From the NCBI GenBank assembly GCA_963210315.1, contig OY723310.1, forward strand, positions 1,798,001 through 1,862,000: a stretch of 64,000 bases of DNA, read 5' to 3'. A program made the position numbers and the translations under genes. A model generated the notes under the pieces. The model was not told where the DNA came from. It was given only the letters and a program-made list of their open reading frames with translations, and made no database searches. Position 1 is the first letter of the stretch. Each line of letters opens with the position of its first letter. This stretch comes from Rhynchopus euleeides (lineage: Eukaryota > Euglenozoa > Diplonemea > Diplonemida > Diplonemidae). This document shows positions 43,721 through 56,510 of the stretch, piece after piece.

Positions 43721-45794
43721 GCCCAGCACAGTGCCGAGGGGCATTTACGCTTTCGACTGGAATACCGAGCCTGACCCGGGGAGACACAATCGTGCCACAA
43801 TCGTGAGGGGCATACTCTCTTGATTGAGAAATACACCTTTTTTGCCCGAGCGACGGCACCTGAAGGCGGAAGGGTGGCCTGTCACACACAGCCTGCCAGA
43901 TCCAGCTCGAGCACGGTGACGCGACGTGAGCTTTCCGAGGGCGACAGTTTTCGTGTACCAATGCAACGCCCCCGGACACGCCCCCGAGAAGCCGGCACGT
44001 CTGTCGTGCCCAGCTTATCTGCGCGAATGCCGACTACGCGCACCCCGGCGTCAAGCGGATGCCCGCACACGCCCCAAGCGGGGCATACTCCGTCGAAGCA
44101 TAGTCTCCCTGCCGGGGGACACACATTCAAGCCTGCATTATTCACAGGGGTCAGGGGGAGTTCCGGGCGTCTGTGGCCCGGTGTTGAGACGTACGACCTC
44201 ACAGTTCCATGCAGGGAAGGGGAGCTGCTGACTGGACACCTGCGAGGTGCCGTGGGACATACACAGAGATCAGGTATCCAACACAGCCGAGACGCTCTCC
44301 CAAGCTGCACTGCTCGGGGAGCAAAAGAAGCAGCGACTGAGAGACGCGTCCGCATCGCCTGTGTCAGCGGTGCCGCCGCTGAGGGGGTCCACCGAAACCG
44401 CAGCCATGGCAGCGGGCCGAGATCATTCCACAAGGTTGGGGGGCAGTCGGCCAGTCTTCCCGAGTACCCAGCAGCCTACTCGACAAGCCCGAACAGCGAC
44501 TGCAGCGTGCGACAAGCTCCGGTCCGCGGGGACTCACCTCTCTCATTAAGAAGGCGACTCCGAGAATCCTTCTGGCATGCCCACACCTCCAGGGCCTCGA
44601 ATTTCCTCACGCACCGGGAAATACGCCCTCCACACTGAGTCCGGGCGTTACCACTGAATCGACGCCACGTGGGGCCACAGGGCCTCCGTTTGATGCGCTG
44701 TCTACGAGGCGGGCGATGGGGCAGGTACAGTGGGGATCAGCCCAGTGGGAAGGGGGCCGCAGGAACGTGTTGTCCACCGCTCGAGCGGAGTTCAGGAGAC
44801 GACAGTGCGCGCGATCGCCCTCGTTCACCCAGAAGGGCCGGCACCTCTCACACCTACCCCTGGGCACTCCATGCAGCGTCTCCAGTGCGCCATGAAGAGG
44901 CGCGTTGGGCTTCACCCCGCAACTCGCTCGCAGCCAGCGAAGACCGGAGAGGACACAGAGAGCCACAGAGCGATCGAGATCACGCCGGAAAGCACCGGGT
45001 GTTGGCCGGGCTCCCGAAGGGCGAGAGTTTAAGACGGCCGGACAGTAGACTGCTGCGGAGGAGCTGGGAGGCGAGTTTCAGACTGTGATTTCTCGATCCG
45101 CCGAGCCCTGTCCCCAGGCGAGAGCTGCCGGGTCATGGTGGCTGAATATGCACGAGCGTCGCGGTGGTGGTGCTGGGAGCGCACCAGAGGACTGTCACGC
45201 TGAGGGGCTGGGCATGGCCACTGACTACCTGGATACGGCCGTCTCAGTGCATCGCCCGGGGTGCAAAACGACATCGAGGATGTCAGGAAGAAGGGTCATG
45301 TGGGCACACACCAATATGTCGGAGACGTGAAGAAGCCTCGAGGGGAAGGGTTCCCCAGGGGATGGAGGATCCCGAAGAGGTACAGGGTGAGGATTCAAAT
45401 ACCCGGAGTGGGAAACGCACCAGACGTCGGGGGTCAGCCAAGAGCGGGTGGTTGCAGCACAGGCGGGGCTGTGTGCAACCTTTGCCCCCTTAGTTTCGCC
45501 GGGTTGAGACGCATCAACTCTCTCGCCGGGTGCGGCAACTGGAGAGACAGGCATGTTGTCGATAGGGCACACCAAGAATCACGAGGCTGACCACACGACG
45601 GCGGCACACGGCCGAGGCAGGCGGATCCCCTCAGCGAGTGAGGTGCGATCGTTTTCCGTACAAGGTGCTCGTGACAACGTAGAAAGCGGTACATTACCAT
45701 CGGAGGGATGCATACGATGGGCGACGGAGCCTGATCACTTCAATAGTAGACCGTTCGCGCGGCGTCCCTAAGTCCTTGGGTCCTAAGGGTCCTG
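43721..45794. other. Non-coding stretch between repeats
   Basis: Many short frames, none with recognisable domains, signal peptide or family motif. I see no gene. Confidence 0.45.
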
Positions 45795-46213
45795 GGTGGA
45801 AGCGTCCAATGCAACACTCACAGCATAGAGGCCAAGTGTTTCTCGTAGTATTTTGCACATAACACACCTGTGTGGTACGGGAAATGCTACGAGGAACGCG
45901 ATGGACTCGGGACTGCTGCTGGCCTCTCTTGCTATGGTTTACTTATGTTTCGTGCTCCACCTGCTCCACCTCATTCTGCACTTCAGATGATCCACTTCAC
46001 GTGGGTTACGGGGTTTGGGACAACGATGATATGTTGTGTCCGACGACAAGGTAAGGTAAGCTCATCGAGGTACACCAAACCGGAGTTGTCAAATCAAAAA
46101 AAAATATGGGGGGGGGGTTTTTTCAAAGTGCAAGAGGTGGAGCCCGTTCAACAGGTGGAAGCGTCCAATGCAACACTCACAGCATAGAGGCCAAGTGTTT
46201 CTCGTAGTATTTT
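45795..46213 (+). repeat. Duplicated ~59-bp sequence flanking copy 2 of the 251-bp repeat
   Basis: ggtggaagcgtccaatgcaa through ccaagtgtttctcgtagtat occurs at 45795-45854 and again at 46154-46213. The 251-bp repeat copy 2 (45851-46101) and a short spacer lie between. A third copy is at 58159-58206. The arrangement suggests insertion into, or tandem duplication of, this sequence. Confidence 0.75.
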
Positions 46214-47018
46214 TTCGCCTTTCCTTTTAAATTTGACCCCTCGTATTCACCGGCCACTGCCCCCCGAAGTAACGTACCCGGTGCAGACTGCGTCGCGCGT
46301 TGCAAAGTGCCACCCTGCCTTTCCCCACACACGCTGGACACTCGCCCCCTATCCGGATGCGGCTGGCATGTGGGGCAGCGCAGGGCAGGGGCTGGCAGAG
46401 GCCTTCCTCATATGTGTTCCTCGACTTTCCGTTATCGGTGTGTGTGTTTGCGTGTGGGCTTGGTGCCTTTTGCCTGAACGTGTCTCGGACAGGGCGACGG
46501 TCCACGCGCAGATCACACACAGAGACAGAACAGGGTGTGTGCTGCGCCCCTACTCACTATTGTGCTCTTCGGACTGAAGGCACCCCCAATGGGAATGAGA
46601 AAATGACAAGAAAATTCTGGCAAAAAGGCCATGGCCACAGATTGGCCACCCAACCACATAGTATCCCCTTGTCGAGAACTGAAGAAACAGAAGAGAGAAA
46701 GGCTGTGCAGGCCTCAAGTCAAACAACGGAAGCAAGGTTGTGCTGGTTTGTTGCACGTGTCTGTCCCCCCCGTCACCCCCCGCCCCGTTGAACCGCACCC
46801 CACCACCCCAGCATGATGGCAGTAATTGATGCTCCTCCCCCCCAGGCCTTGGTGTGCTCTGCACGACAACAAAAAGAGCCACGTTTGTGTCTTGTCCCCC
46901 ATCCCCCAGCCGCATCCCCACAGCCTCGAGCTTGTCTTCACACATATCCGTGCCAGACATTGTACACAAAACACGCCGAGGCGTAAGGTCGCACATCGCA
47001 GCACCACAAAGCCTCACC
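46214..47018. other. Upstream region of the receptor-like gene
   Basis: No gene seen. A pyrimidine tract ending in cag (ctcctcccccccag, ending about 46845) lies 174 bases before the start codon and could be a splice or trans-splice acceptor. Confidence 0.35.
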
Positions 47019-50000
47019 ATGCGGCGAGCCTGGCAGGCCCTCCTGTGGGTGGCTGCGCTGGCGGGTGTCGCGCGTGCTGGGATCCCTGAGTGCCACTATG
47101 AGATCAACCAATGCTCCTACGTGGCCCACCCGCGCCTGTCGGACCTGATCCAGGCACGTTTCCACGGCGACTATTCGCTGATCTCAAAGGAGAAGCTGAA
47201 CCAGGAAGTGTTCTGCGACCTCGATAACTGGAAGCGCCGCAGCGAGCTGTGCGGGCCGTGTGCCTGCACTGCATCGGTGGCATGGAGAAGGACCCTTACG
47301 TGGAGGCCTCTAACATGGACATCAACCACCCCTACAACGGCAAGGAGATGCGCGTCGTGACGCACACGCTGGGGGACGGGTGCAGCACGTCGGACTACCC
47401 CACGCAGGACCTGACGGACACCATCGCCTTCTACGACTACATCCAGGCCTACGGGTGTGGCGGCGGTTTCTCCGGCGGGGCGCGTGTGCAGCGCAAGCTG
47501 GGGGCGCTGGTGTCTGTCTTCTCCGTGACGTTCCACTGGTCGGGTTATGACAATGAGTACCGCAGGTTCCGCCCGTCTGCACAGGGTGTGGAGGACATGC
47601 TGATGTTCCAGGACCACACGGGCTCGCAGGACTTGCCGATCATCCCACTGCTGAAGGCGGCGAAGGGTGAGGTGCGTGGGAAGATCAAGTTCAACTGCGG
47701 CGCACAGCACCCACGTGAGAACCTGGACATGATGGACCTGGACCTGGCGGCAACGGGGCAGTGCCCGTGGTGGTTCTTCGGCACCAACCTGTGTGAGGAG
47801 CACGACGATCCGCGCCTGCGCATCTGCATGCCCGACTACTGCCCGCTGTGGATGCGCGACCCCGACACGAAGGAGGATGTCGCGTGTATCTTCGAGTCGG
47901 ACCTGCTGCCGCACAGACGCTTCAGGCACATGACGCACAGGCTGGAGCTGCCGCTGCGCGAGAAGACGATCTACCTGGAGCAGAGCCTGATGCCTCTGTG
48001 ACATTGCGAACTGGGACCCTGCGTGGAAGGGCCGCATTATCGCGTTCGACACGCCCGACGCGTCGTCGGTGTGCACACGTACCGACCATGCCATCCTCGC
48101 GTCGAAGGTGGGTGTGAAGGCGTTCATCAACCTCGGTGGGCGCATCCTGCACGGCAGAGGCGAGTACATCGATGTGCCTGTCGGGTCGTTGATGCGCAGC
48201 TTTGAGGCATCTGCGGCAAAGGACATGTTCAAGACGAAGGGCACGAAGCTGTCAGATTTTGCTTTCGAGCTGGAGATCGTGTACGAAATTCCGCCCGTGG
48301 TGGTGGCCAACGCGACGCGGATGGTGCGGCAGCAGCAGGACTTGCTGCCGACTGCTGAGGAGGACACCGACACGCTGGGGCAGGAGCCGGCGGCGATTGC
48401 AGGCTTTGCGCTCATCCCGCTGGTGCTGGTGGGGTTCGCCGTCAAGCTGTGGCACGGACGTGCGAACAGCATCCCGCTGCCGCCTGCAAGCGGGGTGCCC
48501 CTGAGTTTGGGGTCCACAGGGCTGTCGCTGTCGCTGGCCTCGCTGCTGGTGGCGGTGACGTTTGTGCTCGTGTACAGCGCAGGGCAGGAGGCTGCAGACG
48601 CGCAGCGCGACAGCAAGGCGGAGGTGACGCAGGTGATGCAGAGGCGCGAGCAGCTGACGCAGAGCACGCTGAGCCGGACGTACCTGAAGACTGCTGTCTA
48701 CGGCATGCAGTATGCTGTCGGTGGGCATGCGATGGGTGACATGCGTGCCAGGTGGAACGTCATCCACGACACGCTCTTCGCCTTGGGGAAGAAACGCACC
48801 GCGGCACAGTGGGCCGATCTCGTGAACATATTGAAGGCCATGACTCAAAGGAAGAGCTTGGAGCGCACCACTGCCGGCATCATGGTGCAGGTGCTGATGT
48901 TTGATGGCTTCGTGTGGGATGAGCAGGGCGTTGTCAACGACCCGGCGTCATACATGACGAATGGAACACAGAAGTTTCTGAACGAAACAAACCTGCCGAA
49001 TATGCACGACTACCTCCGCTACGGTTGGTTCCATGTCCTTTTGGACCCCTACGCCATGGAACGCTCGGCATCAGACCCACTGCGGCACCTGTACTGGGGC
49101 GACCTGCCAGAAGGGTACGCAGACATCTTTGAGTGGGACCGTGACCCACGGTATGGGTCGGAGTATGGCGGCCGCATGTACGCCTCCGAGTATCAGATGT
49201 CTTCACCATACGGGCTTGACCAGGCGCGCTACACTGCACCCTACTGGTTGCAGATACACCCGGTGGCGGACGAGAATTCGCAGGTCGTGAATGACAAGGA
49301 GGGCCTGGTGGTGGTGGCGATATCTCTGGACCAGCTCAACCGCTACATGAGGAACAGCATCACATCCGACGGGTTGAAGAACCCGCTGCAGGAGAACATG
49401 ACCTACGCTGTGTTCACGGCAGATGGGTTGGTTGTGGGCTCCAACACAGAGAGGGAACAGGCGTGGCGTGTCGTGGAGGACTACGGCGATGAGTACGGGG
49501 CGCAAGGCGACGGTCAATACGTTGGCCAGAAGGGGTTCCAGGTGTTCACCATGAAGAACTCACTGCAGTGGCAGATCAACGCATTGGCACACATGCTGGA
49601 GAGGGAGTACGGCTGCAAAGGACCCCAGTGGGGAGCTGCTCACACGCACCTTCCGTGCACGTGACTACTACAACGGCTACCGCACGGAACTCATGTGGCT
49701 GGACTTCGAGGGCTCCGCTGGCGACGCGAGCTGGCACAACTGGGACGCATGGGTGTCGTGCCGTGGAGGGGGCACGGGGTGCTACCGCTTCGAGCAGGGG
49801 CGTGTGGGGCGTGCGCTATACCTGGATGGGACTGGTGCCGTGTCCGTGTCGCCGTACCTGACAACACGTGTGCCGCGTGTGGCACAGACACGCACAGGCA
49901 GAGGGGCGTGGCGCAGCAGTGTGGCGCGGTACAACTCCTCCATGCCGTGGGGCAACGTGCCGGATGCCATCGTGACGCAGCGCAACCCACGCCCCAGCGT

Positions 50001-51887
50001 GCAGGGCGAGCGGTGGCAGCCTGTGGTGCGGGACAGGATCTTTGCCGGGAACGACTATGCGGTGTCCTTCTGGGTGCGGCGTGGCAGCGCCATGGCAGGC
50101 AGGCGCGGCATCCTGTTTGCAGACTCGCTCACCCCTGACTCCAACATCCGCATCTACGACGACGGGGCGCTGCTGATCAGCATCGTGTCCTTCGGGTGCA
50201 GGACGGCACCCATCTCAGACATGCCGCTGGAGGAGTGGGTCTTCGTCACGGCGGTCGTGCGGTTTGCAAAGCGGCGTGCTCTGGGGTCGTGTGCGGTGTA
50301 CGTCAACGGGGTGCAGCGCACCAAGAGCCTGATGGCGATGTTTCTGGAGCTCAGCAAGCCGACTTACAACATGTCTGTGGGACACGGCTTCGTGGGGCAC
50401 ATTGACGAGCTGAAGGTGCACAACCAGTCCCTGAGCAAGGGCATGGTGGGTGCACTGATGCAGAGCGAGGGCAGGGATGGTCGTTTCGTGCCAGACACCG
50501 AGCTGACGGTTGCGCTGGCGGTGGACAGTGCCAACGACCAGCACAACTTCGTTCCGTGGATGTGCGCCGTTATGGTGCCACAGGAGGACATCGTGCGCAA
50601 GTCCAAGGAGTACGGGGTGTTGCTGGACAAAGTGATGGATACGCAGAACGACAACACAGAGCGCAAAGTCGAGCGCAAGACGGCAGCGGCTGTGGTGCTG
50701 ATTGTGGGTATCCTGATCGTATCGCTGCTGGCCTTCGTCACCTTCAACGGCTTCCTCACCCAGCCGTTTGCGGTGTTTGCGCGCGATATCACACAAGTGT
50801 CGCAGATCGACCTTGACGCCATCCAGGAAGACCACAGCACGTCGCTGCTGCAGGAGATCAACGTAATGAAGAGTGCGATGCATGTGCTGGTGGCGAACAT
50901 GAAGACCTACAAGAGCTTCATGCCCCTCACCATGCAGCAGACCCTGCTCAACCAGGAGGAGGAAGAATGCGACGAGCCCGAGTTCAGCTCGCGTCGCAGC
51001 CTGTCTAGCAGCAAGCAAGCCAGCAGCTCCTCCTCAAAGAGCAACTCGCATTCGCATTCGCACTCCACTCGCATGCTGGCCACGAAGGCGCTTGCGGACT
51101 CCCTCGCAAAGAAGAACATGTCCTTCCTGATGGCCAACGTGGTGGGCTTCCACGATGGGGTGCTGGTGGGCCGCGAGACACAGGTCATCGAACGCCACAG
51201 CAGCTACGTCGAGATGCTCCTGGAGGTTGTGGTGCTCCGGCGCGGCGTGCCTGAGACCTTCAGCGGAGACAGGATGCTTGCCACATTCAACGGAGCACGC
51301 ACCAACACGCAGCACCGCCTTGACGTCGGGCGGGCCGGCCTTCAACTCGTCAACCAGTCAGAAACGCGTGTCGGAATGAAGCTGTCAGCGGGGGCGGCTT
51401 CTGGCGCGGTGCGTGCGGGGCACATCGGAACAGACACGATGAAACGCTACTCCGCTCTGGGGAAAACTGTCTCCTGGGTGCATGTTCTTGAACGCTTTGC
51501 CAAGCACAACGGCTACGGGTGTGTTGTGGACTCGTCGATCTTCGAGGCTTGCACGACAAACTTTGTCTTCAACCACTGCGCATTCGTGAAGAGCGAGAAG
51601 GCACCGGGTGTGAAGAGCACCGTACCCAGCCTTGTCTCAGCCCTCGTCGAGGAGATGGAGGTGGAGGAGACGGAGTGGATGTACCAGCTGCAGGAGGCCG
51701 GCGACAAGGCTTCAGGTGTGAACACAGCCTTCAAGCATGCACAGGAAGGCGATTGGGATGCGTTGGCGAAGTTGGTGTCGAGCCTCTCCCCTGACACAAA
51801 GGACTGCCAGGCGAAGCTTCTCCACGTAAGCTTCTCCACGTGATGGTCCAGCAGCGCGAGATTGTCGGTGTCGAGGTGGTCATGTGA
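47019..51887 (+). pseudogene. Multi-domain membrane receptor with Cache, LamG and cyclase-homology domains, frame-disrupted
   Basis: The start gives a signal peptide (MRRAWQALLWVAALAGVARA). A Cys-containing extracellular domain follows (47080-48400). Next come two membrane segments (IAGFALIPLVLVGFAVKLW, then LSLASLLVAVTFVLVYSAG), a Cache-like sensor (48600-49560), a LamG/ConA-like domain (49690-50450; YLDGTGAVSV, VSFWVRRG, CAVYVNGV) and a third membrane helix (VVLIVGILIVSLLAFVTF). The C-terminal region resembles a class III nucleotide cyclase (51120-51560; GDRMLATFNGAR, KRYSALGKTV). Four lesions break the frame: a one-base loss near 47250, a one-base gain near 47997, an extra A near 49617, and a 14-bp tandem duplication (aagcttctccacgt) at 51814-51841. 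The last causes a stop 44 bases short of the expected one at 51885. Otherwise codon use is normal and stops are absent. Either a young pseudogene or assembly indels. The cyclase domain lacks the first metal Asp (NVVGF) and the substrate Asn/Arg pattern, so catalysis is doubtful even if intact. Confidence 0.65.
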
Positions 51888-53930
51888 GCGGCGTCTCCGC
51901 AACTATTCTGCGGGAGACAATATTCAAACGAGGGCTCTGCAGCCGTGCAAGATGTGAAGCATGGCACCTACACCCCCCGTCCCCCCTTCTTTTGCACCCG
52001 ATTTTGGACCCGTTGACTGATTGTATAATTTAGTGCATATAGCTTCCGACGCCCCTGCTTCTGTTGTCTCGTGTTCACATGTGCTCCACACCCACATCAA
52101 TTCAGCGGGTGGTGGAAGCGCCAACACACCATCACAAGGGAAGGATGAGCACGGTTGCTACGGTTTTTGTGTGGCACGATGTCTGACCCCAGATAGTCCC
52201 AGTGTGATGTCCAGATAATAGTTGAATAACGAAGTGTGCCGCCTTCTGGTGGTTTTGATTTTTTTTTCCCGTGTGGTGGCCCTGCAAATCTTCGGGGCCT
52301 TTGCTCGGAACTGCAGTGGCACAGAGCGAATCACCCTTCGAAAGAGAACCTCCGTCAAAAAGACGAACAGCGTACCGCCCCCCAACAGCTTCGTGTGAGA
52401 GAGGTAGGTTGCCGTTACATAGTCTCGTGGTTTCGCACTTCCAGCAGGCACGTATTTCCCGTGTGTTTCGTGCGCCCCACATTTTTATCGTCTGGGGTTC
52501 GTGCAGGAGCCTTCCTGGTGAATCCGAAGGTGCATTTTGTCAGTTATCGCGGGCCACAGGTCGGTGCTGGGTGAGAGCTGATTTTTCCTTTGCCTGCCAG
52601 AATTCCTCCTGGTAGTCTCGCCCGCGTGATCAAGAACTTAGAAGACAACCACCATGAGTGCTAGTTCACCCTTTATTCCCTTGGTTCTGCAACAGGGGCT
52701 CCTGTCAGTGTCGAAAAGATAGTAGGCAGCGCTTTGGGCGACAAATACAACATCCTCATCAGCAGGCTGTGGGGTTGCTTTTGTTTTGCCCGGATTTGGT
52801 CCACAATCAACATCCTTTTCTTTTGTACCAGACACACCTGTGTGTCAGAGGAAATGCGACAGACACATTGGTGTTATCGAAATAGGGGCAACTTCGCACG
52901 AACGGGGCACGAAATATCAGGGTGGGCCCTTTTTAAACCGGACTCATCACACCGTCGCCTTCTTGCACGAATCGACATCACGGGTAGATATCCCTGTGAC
53001 GTCGGTCAATACAGGTTGGGCGATGGGCAAATTACTCGTCTCCGAGACTAAACAGAGACTTCGTGGTCTTAGGCATATGACCACACCCCGTTCTTTTCCA
53101 TATTGATGTACTCATCTGAATCAGTCCGATGACGACCCGACATCAATACCAGCCCAGATTTGCACCATGTAACGTGACATTGTCTGCCGACGGAGTTGTG
53201 CCCAACAACTGACGGCAGAGCGACAACAAAATTACCACCCGAGCGAACCCATCCTGGTTGTCGAGTTTTGTGCAATAGGTGTTCCCCTTCGGTGGACCAT
53301 GTGTAGTCGTGAATACCACCGATACCTGGGACTCCCGTGGTTAAGCCCCCCCCTGGAGGCGATTTTCGGGGGGGGACTTATACACGGGGGGTCCCAGGTA
53401 CATCGATGAACTATAGACCGTACCTACGTAGCTCCACACGGTTTTCAGGGGACCACGGTGGGTATGTATTGGCAGGATAGTTCCTATTGCCCTCCGAAAC
53501 CCGCACGGGTCGGGAATTTTGGACTGGCTGGTAAGAACCACAACCACCCGAGTCAGTCTTGGCTGTGTCTGCTGCATGACGTCACATGAACTCTAAGGAT
53601 TTCCGAAGGAAAATTCCCTCCAATTATTCCAATTAGCTAATTGGAGCCACGATCGTGGCGATCGTGGTTTTTTTCCCCACGATCGTGGAAAAAAGTTAAT
53701 TGGAGGCTAATTGGACCGATCGTCGCCATACCGTGAATAAATTATTTTTTTTTCTTTTTTTCTTGGTGGGATTTTTCCCGTATTGCCTGTGGTTTTCATG
53801 AACCACCCAAATTTCGCCTGAATTTTGTGCATGTATCGGCCCGGATAGACCCGGACAGGCATGTATTGTCCCGTTCTGGCCTGTTTAGGTCGGCTGGAGG
53901 ACGTTAAAGGAGTGCCGTCTCGCTGAGGGT
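51888..53930. other. Non-coding intergenic region
   Basis: No supported gene. 52753-52800 repeats the first bases of the window. cgaacggggcacgaaatatc at 52899 recurs near 55356. Around 53640-53715 attggagccacgatcgtgg-type sequence forms inverted repeats. Confidence 0.45.
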
Positions 53931-53937
53931 TTCTCTT

Positions 53938-54373
53938 TGGTGTTGGTGGGCCAACACCAAAGATAACACCATCTACGAGGTTGCCCTGACATTTTCCACA
54001 CCTCTGCGAGGTTGCCCCGATATTTTCCACACCTCTGCGAGGTTGCCCCGGGATTTTCCACACCTCTGCGAGGTTGCCCCGGGATTTTCCACACCTCTGC
54101 GAGGTTGCCCCGATATTTTCCACACCTCTGCGAGGTTGCCCCGGGATTTTCCACACCTCTGCGAGGTTGCCCCGGGATTTTCCACACCTCTGCGAGGTTG
54201 CCCCGATATTTTCCACACCTCTGCGAGGTTGCCCCGATATTTTCCACACCTCTGCGAGGTTGCCCCGGGATTTTCCACACCTCTACGAGGTTGCCCCGAC
54301 ATTTTCCACACCTCTGCGAGGTTGCCCCGATATTTTCCACACCTCTACGTTGGTGGGCCAACACCAGGAGAGG
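53938..54373. repeat. 31-bp minisatellite bracketed by a palindrome
   Basis: About a dozen copies of ctgcgaggttgccccgggat plus tttccacacct (31 bp) with a gata/ggga variation. The array is bordered at both ends by the palindrome gttggtgggccaacacc (53942 and 54350). Because 31 is not divisible by three, all three frames read as repeats. It is not a gene. Confidence 0.9.
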
Positions 54374-54388
54374 GTTCCGATATATGAT

Positions 54389-55168
54389 CTACGTCAAACA
54401 GGTGGGGAGAGCAACCTTGGCAGGGGGACTCAAACTCCCCCAGTGTGCGCAAGAGAACACGATGCCGACCGTTCCCCGCCCCACCCGCATATCCTTTTGC
54501 CCCAGTCTGGGGTTATTGCTGCTGTATTGCGGAGCAGCCGGTATGTTGCAGCACGGCATCCCGTTGCGGATCAGGGAACACACCCTATGGCGTAGCTCCT
54601 TCCGCGACCACGGGCTCGGCAGCTCGGTGCACTGCACCAGCACCACGTCGCTCTCCCGCAGGAACGGGAGCACCTCCTCACCCACCTCCTTAAACTCTGT
54701 CGTCCAGAGGTCGTTCCGCTTCAGCAACCGGTATCCCGGAGTGGACGGGAGGTAGCCCTCCTCTGTGAGGGTCGTCTGCACAAGCTGTGCAGTCATGCCC
54801 ACGGGCAGATCCTTCGGGATCACACGGCGCTGCGCGCTGGTGATCACGGAAACCTCGACCACGAGTCGAGGCATTTCCGCAAGACCCCAAGGTCCATTTC
54901 CTATGGTGGATGGTGGTGTGATGAGATGGCCCCAGGACCTGTTCATGGTCCTGGACCACCAAGTTCTACCCCGGCCAGTGCGCGGTTTCTTGTAGTTGGT
55001 TGTGTTGTTGTTCGTGGAGCACATATTATCGTGCGAAGAGCCCGTTGGAAAGGTATGGGAGAAACCTGCTGCGCCCCCCACAGTACGACAGGATGCGCGC
55101 AGGCACCGGGCCCGAAACCTGAATGTTGATTCACCCGCCCCCGCCCCCGCCCCAGCTTCCCCGCCCAC
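54389..55168 (-). CDS. Uncharacterised protein, possible beta-grasp fold
   Basis: A 259-codon open frame. The central part (roughly 54620-54880) reads like real protein: VEVSVITSAQRRVIPKDLPV, GMTAQLVQTTLTEEGYLP, GYRLLKRNDLW and EEVLPFLRESDVVLVQ. That alternation of short strands, a helix and a closing hydrophobic strand recalls ubiquitin-like beta-grasp domains, but this is an impression of secondary structure only. The N- and C-terminal parts look like translated non-coding DNA, and part of the upstream end (55040-55115) matches a dispersed repeat near 25240. True boundaries are unknown. It is the only longer minus-strand candidate outside transposons in this area. Confidence 0.3.
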   Translation of the reverse strand: MGGEAGAGAGAGESTFRFRARCLRASCRTVGGAAGFSHTFPTGSSHDNMCSTNNNTTNYKKPRTGRGRTWWSRTMNRSWGHLITPPSTIGNGPWGLAEMPRLVVEVSVITSAQRRVIPKDLPVGMTAQLVQTTLTEEGYLPSTPGYRLLKRNDLWTTEFKEVGEEVLPFLRESDVVLVQCTELPSPWSRKELRHRVCSLIRNGMPCCNIPAAPQYSSNNPRLGQKDMRVGRGTVGIVFSCAHWGSLSPPAKVALPTCLT

Positions 55169-56510
55169 CTGATCTTCTCAAGTTACCCCTGGTGGTCCAC
55201 CGACGGGCAAAATCAAGCGAATCTGGAGAGTAGTTGTCCGTATCCAGCCCGGCATTGAGTGTTCTGGGGTGCGTTCTGCGCCACTGCGTGGCAACGAGCT
55301 CCTGGAACGGGGAAAACGGGGGCCGCAAAAAACGGGGCCCAAACGGGTTTTTGGGCACGAACAGGGCACGAAATATCAGGGGGTCGATAACACCACACAT
55401 GGAAGGATTCGGTGCGCAGCGACGCTCCTCATTGTCCTTCTCTATCTTCTTTGCTCTGCTGTCATTCCACTTTCTGTACTTCAGGCAGGTCAGCCGAGGC
55501 GACGCACACAGGGGTGGGGGTGAGAGAGAGAGAGAAGTGTTTTAAAAAATGGTGGATGCGTGCAATGCAAGCAAGTGACAGACTCCTGAAGTGTGTCAGT
55601 AGTATTTTTGCAGCGGCCGTGTTCTCCACAGGGATGTTCCCTGCGGGTTTGCGGGTCAGGGGTGTGTTCTCAGAGTGCCCGTCCGTGTTTCCACAGGGGC
55701 CTGCGATTCTCTGAAGAATCTTTGGAGTCAGGTGGTGGCTCTCCTCCAACTTTAAATCCCCCAAAGCCCTTGCACCTGATGTCAGGATCTCCCCCTCTTT
55801 AGTGTTCAGAGCTGTGCACACAACGCAGGAAACTCATGGCAGTGCAAAATCTTTCACTTTTGCAGTGCATCGCCACGCAACAGGCCGGGGTGTTTCTCGC
55901 GATGGATGCCTGCTCTCCGGGGTTCTTTGTTCTTTATGTGTGGCACACAGCAAGATTGTTTCTACCCAGTGTTTTAGGATGTACACTCCTTGCACAGGTT
56001 TTGAGGATGCTTTCACACACCCCGCACACAGGCTGTGGGGTAGTCAGCGTTCGAAGAACTCACAGTGGCCTAGTCAAGGTTTTGACCAGGCCTGCCCCTG
56101 GTCAAGAAGGGGCCTGGTCAGCGACCTGGTCATGACCAGGGGTACAGGGCATACTGGGCTGCAACCCACTGGACAATGACCAGGGGCCTGGTCAATTTTC
56201 CCTGCCTGGGCAGCCACCTCGTGCCTCCTGGCAGAACCCTGACTAGGCCACCGTGCACCAGCTTTCGTCCCTCCCCCCCTTCTACCTTCTCTTGATAATG
56301 ATTCACAACGTACACCATTCCAGAGCGCGAAGAAAGGGACGTCCAGCACGCTCATTTCAAACAGTTCACAAATATTCGGCCACCATGTTCAAGCCCAACT
56401 CATCATTTCGGGGATTTAGGAGCAGAAGCGATCGACGCAGTCCTTGCGGTGGCCTTCCTCCCCCTCCCCGCACCTCTTGCCAGAGGACTCGCAAAAAAAA
56501 AGAGAAATAA
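55169..56510. other. Non-coding intergenic region
   Basis: No gene seen. The only structure noted is repeated tggtcatgaccaggg-type palindromes at 56070-56200. Confidence 0.4.

Noticed and set aside
47171-48667. 498-codon antisense frame across the receptor gene
   Set aside because: Shadow of the + strand coding sequence with biased composition and no family signal.
53707-54755. Open frames made of RGVENIGATSQRCGK or LCEVAPGFSTPL repeats
   Set aside because: A 31-bp repeat read in rotating frames gives open reading on both strands. It is not a protein gene.
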